Source of the DNA: Thiobacillus sp.
GTDB taxonomy: Bacteria; Pseudomonadota; Gammaproteobacteria; Burkholderiales; Thiobacillaceae
Assembly (NCBI GenBank): GCA_011391285.1
Contig: JAABQU010000133.1
Coordinates: 1-30,573, forward strand
Length of the DNA stretch: 30,573 nt
Direction of reading: 5' to 3'
Every line of letters begins with the position of its first letter. Within the stretch, counting starts at the first letter, position 1. Positions 27,741 to 30,573 of this stretch are shown here, piece by piece. Both the position numbers and the translations under genes were made by a program. The notes under the pieces were generated by a model. The model worked only from the letters and a program-made list of their open reading frames with translations, did not search any database and was not told the DNA's origin.

Positions 27741-27768
27741 AAAAAGCCCGAATTTTTCGGGCTTTTTT
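27741..27768. terminator. Strong bidirectional intrinsic terminator before sat
   Basis: AAAAAGCCCGAA (27741-27752), loop TTT and TTCGGGCTTTTT (27756-27767) form a perfect stem with an A-run before and a T-run after. It ends transcription of the 137-residue protein gene and insulates sat. Confidence 0.93.
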
Positions 27769-27797
27769 ATTTACTCCCATCAATATCAAACCCGCTT

Positions 27798-27879
27798 ATC
27801 CTTTTATAAAAATAAAGGATTATTCAGGCACCGGACCGGGTGCTATCCTGCCCAGACTCTAATACCCCCATCAAGTCTG
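27798..27879 (+). promoter_or_regulatory. sat promoter region with three dyads
   Basis: ATCCTTT (27798-27804) pairs with AAAGGAT (27814-27820) around an AT-rich centre. TTATTC (27820-27825) and TATCCT (27844-27849), 18 bases apart, are a possible promoter. GCACC and GGTGC flank its spacer (27827-27842 area). In the leader, CAGACT (27853-27858) can pair with AGTCTG (27874-27879), which abuts the ribosome site GAGGAG and could affect translation. All functions are inferred. Confidence 0.4.
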
Positions 27880-27889
27880 AGGAGACAGC

Positions 27890-29098
27890 ATGTCCAAACT
27901 GGTACGCCCCCACGGTGGCGGTGAACTCAAATCCCTGCTGCTGGCGGGCGACGCACTCGCCACCGAGAAGACACGCGCCGCCTCGCTGACCAAGCTGAAG
28001 ATGAGCTCGCGCGAAACCGGCGACCTCATCATGTTGGGCATCGGCGGCTTCACCCCGCTCGACGGCTTCATGACCAAGTCGGACTGGCAGGGCGTATGCG
28101 ACGGCTACAAGATGGCCAACGGCCTGTTCTGGCCCATTCCCATCACCCTCTCGACCGACGACGAAACCATCAAGGAAGGCGACGACATCGCCCTCACCGA
28201 CGGCGAGACCGGCGAGATCATGGGCACCATGAAGGTGACCGACAAATATGCCATCGACAAGGCACACGAGTGCATGATGGTCTACAAGACCACCGACCTC
28301 GAGCACCCCGGCGTCAAGATGGTCATGGCACAGGGCAAGTACAACCTGGCCGGCCCCGTGAAGGTCCTGTCCACCGGCGGTTTCAAGGAGCAGTACGGCG
28401 AGCAGTTCATGACCCCGGCAGAGACCCGCGCCAAGTTCGAGCAACTGGGCTGGTCCAAGATCGCCGCCTTCCAGACCCGCAACCCGATGCACCGCAGCCA
28501 TGAATACCTGGCCAAGATCGCCATCGAGACCATGGATGGCGTGCTGGTCCACTCCCTGCTGGGCGCCCTGAAGCCAGGCGACATCCCTGCCGAAGTGCGT
28601 TCCGAGGCGATCAGCGTGCTGGTCGACAACTACTTTGCCCCCAACACCGTGATCCAGGCCGGCTACCCGCTCGACATGCGCTATGCTGGACCGCGCGAAG
28701 CCCTGCTGCATGCCCTGTTCCGCCAGAACTACGGCTGCTCGCACCTGATCGTAGGCCGCGACCACGCCGGCGTGGGCGACTACTACGGCCCGTTCGACGC
28801 GCAGAAGATTTTCGACGAGATACCCAAGGGTTCGCTCGAAACCCAGAACATGAACATCGACTGGACCTTCTGGTGCAACAAGTGCGGAGGCATGGCCTCG
28901 CAGCGCACCTGCCCGCACAGCAAGGACGATCGCATCCTGCTGTCCGGCACCAAGGTGCGTTCGATGCTCTCCGAAGGCCAGGACCTGCCGGTCGAATTCA
29001 GCCGTCCGGAGGTCGCCAAAGTACTGCAAAAGTACTACGCTGGTCTTTCCGCCGAGCAAAACGTCAAGGTCGAACTGAAAGGCCACTCGGCCGCATGA
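27890..29098 (+). CDS. sat: ATP sulfurylase (dissimilatory type)
   Basis: A 402-residue sulfate adenylyltransferase. In sulfur oxidisers it runs in reverse, making ATP and sulfate from APS and pyrophosphate. Motifs: [13 protein letters not shown] (nucleotide binding, from residue 195) and [13 protein letters not shown] (from 289). Cys329, Cys332, Cys341 and His343 (CNKCG, CPH) form a likely zinc site as in dissimilatory enzymes. Length is normal for the homo-oligomeric form and there is no APS kinase domain. The start follows GAGGAG. It lies upstream of aprBA, which supplies its APS, but a 184-base gap with two hairpins separates them. Confidence 0.97.
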   Translation: MSKLVRPHGGGELKSLLLAGDALATEKTRAASLTKLKMSSRETGDLIMLGIGGFTPLDGFMTKSDWQGVCDGYKMANGLFWPIPITLSTDDETIKEGDDIALTDGETGEIMGTMKVTDKYAIDKAHECMMVYKTTDLEHPGVKMVMAQGKYNLAGPVKVLSTGGFKEQYGEQFMTPAETRAKFEQLGWSKIAAFQTRNPMHRSHEYLAKIAIETMDGVLVHSLLGALKPGDIPAEVRSEAISVLVDNYFAPNTVIQAGYPLDMRYAGPREALLHALFRQNYGCSHLIVGRDHAGVGDYYGPFDAQKIFDEIPKGSLETQNMNIDWTFWCNKCGGMASQRTCPHSKDDRILLSGTKVRSMLSEGQDLPVEFSRPEVAKVLQKYYAGLSAEQNVKVELKGHSAA

Positions 29099-29101
29099 TT
29101 T

Positions 29102-29162
29102 TTCCGTCCGGCACCCCTGCCGGACGGAATACGCCCTGCTCGCAGCAGCACTCGAGCAGGGC
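29102..29162 (+). terminator. Two tandem hairpins between sat and aprB
   Basis: TTCCGTCCGGC/GCCGGACGGAA (29102-29129, 11-bp stem, 6-nt loop) is followed by GCCCTGCTCG/CGAGCAGGGC (29133-29162, 10-bp stem, 10-nt loop). Only a short TTTT (after AAGGG) follows. They may terminate most sat transcripts, or stabilise its 3' end while allowing partial read-through into aprBA. Further on, CCGCG-ACGTA-CGCGG (29241-29255) and GTTAGCTAAC (29259-29268) precede aprB. Confidence 0.65.
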
Positions 29163-29282
29163 AAGGGTTTTAGGACACGAGCCTACCGGAAGCGGATTCG
29201 CGAGTCGCCCCGGCCAAGGACGGGTTCAGTTCTAATCGGACCGCGACGTACGCGGATTGTTAGCTAACTTTAGGAGACTGTA

Positions 29283-29756
29283 ATGCCAACCTATGTTCGT
29301 ACCGACAAGTGCGACGGCTGCAAGGGTCAGGACAAGACCGCTTGCATGTACATCTGCCCGCACGACCTGATGAAACTGGACAAGGACGGTTCGGAAACCG
29401 GCCACGCCATGCGCGCGTTCAACCAGGAGCCCGAGCAGTGCTGGGAGTGCTATTCCTGCGTGAAGATTTGCCCGCAGCAAGCCATTGAAGTCCGTCACTA
29501 CGCCGACGTCGTGCCGCTGGGCGGCATGGTGCAGCCGCTGCGCGGTTCCGACTCCATCATGTGGACGATCAAGTTCCGCAACGGCACGCTGAAGCGCTTC
29601 AAGTTCCCGATCCGCACCACGCCCGAAGGCTCGATCGACCCCTATGGCAACAAACCCATGCCCAAGATGGCCGACATCGAGTCTACGGGTTCGTTCACCC
29701 GCGACATGATGGGTGGCTACCGTGCCGGCAACCCGGCCGAACTGATCCGTAAGTAA
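29283..29756 (+). CDS. aprB: Adenylylsulfate reductase, beta subunit
   Basis: A 157-residue cytoplasmic iron-sulfur subunit of APS reductase, carrying electrons to or from the AprA flavin. Two [4Fe-4S] sites are visible: Cys10, Cys13, Cys21 and Cys25 (CDGC, CMYIC), then Cys53, Cys56, Cys59 and Cys63 (CWECYSCVKIC). The C-terminal tail that wraps around AprA is present. Length is normal. In this context the complex works oxidatively, forming APS from sulfite and AMP. The start is preceded by AGGAG. aprA follows after 28 bases. Confidence 0.97.
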   Translation: MPTYVRTDKCDGCKGQDKTACMYICPHDLMKLDKDGSETGHAMRAFNQEPEQCWECYSCVKICPQQAIEVRHYADVVPLGGMVQPLRGSDSIMWTIKFRNGTLKRFKFPIRTTPEGSIDPYGNKPMPKMADIESTGSFTRDMMGGYRAGNPAELIRK

Positions 29757-29784
29757 TCCCGGTTAAATTAGAGAGGTAAATGAA

Positions 29785-30573
29785 ATGGCTGGAACATTTG
29801 GTAATCCCGAAGTTGTCCAGGAGGATGTGGACATCCTCCTGATTGGCGGTGGCATGGCGTGTTGCGGTGCTGGCTACGAAGTCATGCGCTGGGCAGACGC
29901 TGCCAAGGCCGAGATGGGCATAGATCTTAAAATCAAGCTGGTCGACAAGGCCGCGATGGACCGTTCCGGCGCCGTGGCGCAGGGCCTGTCCGCGATCAAC
30001 ACCTACATCGGCTCCGAGCAGGACCCCGCCGACTACGCCCGCATGGTCTCCAACGACCTGATGGGTATCACCCGCGACGACCTGGCCTATGACCTGGGCC
30101 GCAACGTGGATGATTCCGTGCACCTGTTCGAAGAATGGGGCCTGCCGATCTGGAAAACCGACGAAAACGGCGAGCGTCACGACGGCGCCCAGGGCCTGCC
30201 CCCGCTGAAGGACGGCGGCAAGCCCGTGCGTTCCGGCAAATGGCAGATCATGATCAACGGCGAATCCTACAAATGGATCGTTGCTGAAGCCACCAAGAAA
30301 GCGCTCGGCATGGACCGCATCGAAGAGCGCATCTTCATCGTCAAGCTGGTCAACGACAAGAACGACCCCAACCGCATCGCCGGTGCAGTCGGCTTCTCGA
30401 CCCGCGACCATAAAGTCGTGGTGTACAAGGCCAAGGCCATTCTGCTGGCTGCTGGCGGTTGCGTGAACATCTTCCGTCCGCGTTCGGTTGGTGAAGGTAC
30501 CGGCCGTGCCTGGTACCCGGTGTGGAACGCAGGTTCGACCTATGCAATGGCTGCCGAAGCTGGCGCCGAGCTG
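29785..30573 (+). CDS. aprA: Adenylylsulfate reductase, alpha subunit, 5' part
   Basis: The first 263 residues of AprA, cut by the right edge of the window (the whole protein has about 620-660). It is the FAD subunit that binds sulfite and AMP/APS. The FAD-binding site DILLIGGGMACCGAGYEV starts near residue 16; DRSGAVAQGLSAINTYIG and the AILLAAGGCVNIFRPRSVGEGTGR segment (near 225-248) are typical of AprA. The start ATG at 29785 follows GAGAGG. An 11-bp perfect dyad lies within codons 12-19. It forms an operon with aprB. Confidence 0.97.
   Translation, partial: MAGTFGNPEVVQEDVDILLIGGGMACCGAGYEVMRWADAAKAEMGIDLKIKLVDKAAMDRSGAVAQGLSAINTYIGSEQDPADYARMVSNDLMGITRDDLAYDLGRNVDDSVHLFEEWGLPIWKTDENGERHDGAQGLPPLKDGGKPVRSGKWQIMINGESYKWIVAEATKKALGMDRIEERIFIVKLVNDKNDPNRIAGAVGFSTRDHKVVVYKAKAILLAAGGCVNIFRPRSVGEGTGRAWYPVWNAGSTYAMAAEAGAEL
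29818..29841 (+). repeat. Perfect intragenic palindrome in the aprA start region
   Basis: Arms CAGGAGGATGT (29818-29828) and ACATCCTCCTG (29831-29841) are perfectly complementary around GG. They fill codons 12-19 of aprA exactly. In mRNA this would be a stable hairpin 33 bases after the AUG, and the left arm contains an SD-like AGGAGG. Confidence 0.7.

Overview
The window looks like chromosome from a GC-rich, chemolithotrophic sulfur-oxidising betaproteobacterium of the Thiobacillus type. The evidence is a sat-aprB-aprA block at the right end, an apparent FisR-type sulfur regulator beside a sulfide:quinone-reductase-like flavoprotein, several c-type cytochromes, and the order xseB-ispA-dxs-folE2. 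The taxon is inferred from gene content. There is no CRISPR array, no complete insertion sequence and no phage. The only mobile-like items are two copies of a short palindromic repeat and a possible scar beside a tRNA gene.

Layout. 1-2230: 3' part of aconitase A. 2442-3618: two c-type cytochrome genes, a lipoprotein and a membrane protein that share one haem module. 3662-4948 (minus): a sigma-54 activator whose regulatory-domain cysteines have the spacing I recall for the sulfane-sulfur sensor FisR. It faces a perfect sigma-54 promoter (5095-5110) that reads into DUF2141 protein, SQR-like flavoprotein, group II truncated haemoglobin and ZIP transporter (5187-8058). 8067-8373: a 26-codon ORF and unexplained DNA. 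8374-11788 (minus): a complete selenocysteine machinery, selA-selB-tRNA-Sec. 12027-12734: a c4-like cytochrome that has lost one haem cysteine and has no normal start codon.

12777-16384 (minus): FIST sensor, small acidic coiled-coil protein and MASE1-GGDEF-EAL protein, apparently one c-di-GMP operon. 16501-19120: tightly coupled proline iminopeptidase, CnoX-like thioredoxin/TPR protein and DUF3025 protein. 19117-21586 (minus): SpoIIAA-like protein, EamA transporter and Rieske oxygenase. 21915-25782: xseB, ispA and dxs, then folE2 behind its own promoter with an inverted repeat. 25843-27202: a retropepsin-like protease and a class I glutamine amidotransferase, head to head with overlapping start codons. 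27310-27723: an unrecognised 137-residue protein. 27890-30573: ATP sulfurylase and APS reductase (aprA cut by the window edge).

How it fits together. Sat and AprBA would oxidise sulfite to sulfate through APS with ATP formation. The FisR-like regulator would sense upstream sulfane sulfur and switch on the SQR-like cluster through sigma-54. The most interesting signal is that cluster: a textbook sigma-54 promoter, candidate upstream activator sites, a cysteine-bearing sensor, and an unusual cargo in which the flavoprotein lacks one expected catalytic cysteine and is joined to a haemoglobin and a metal transporter.
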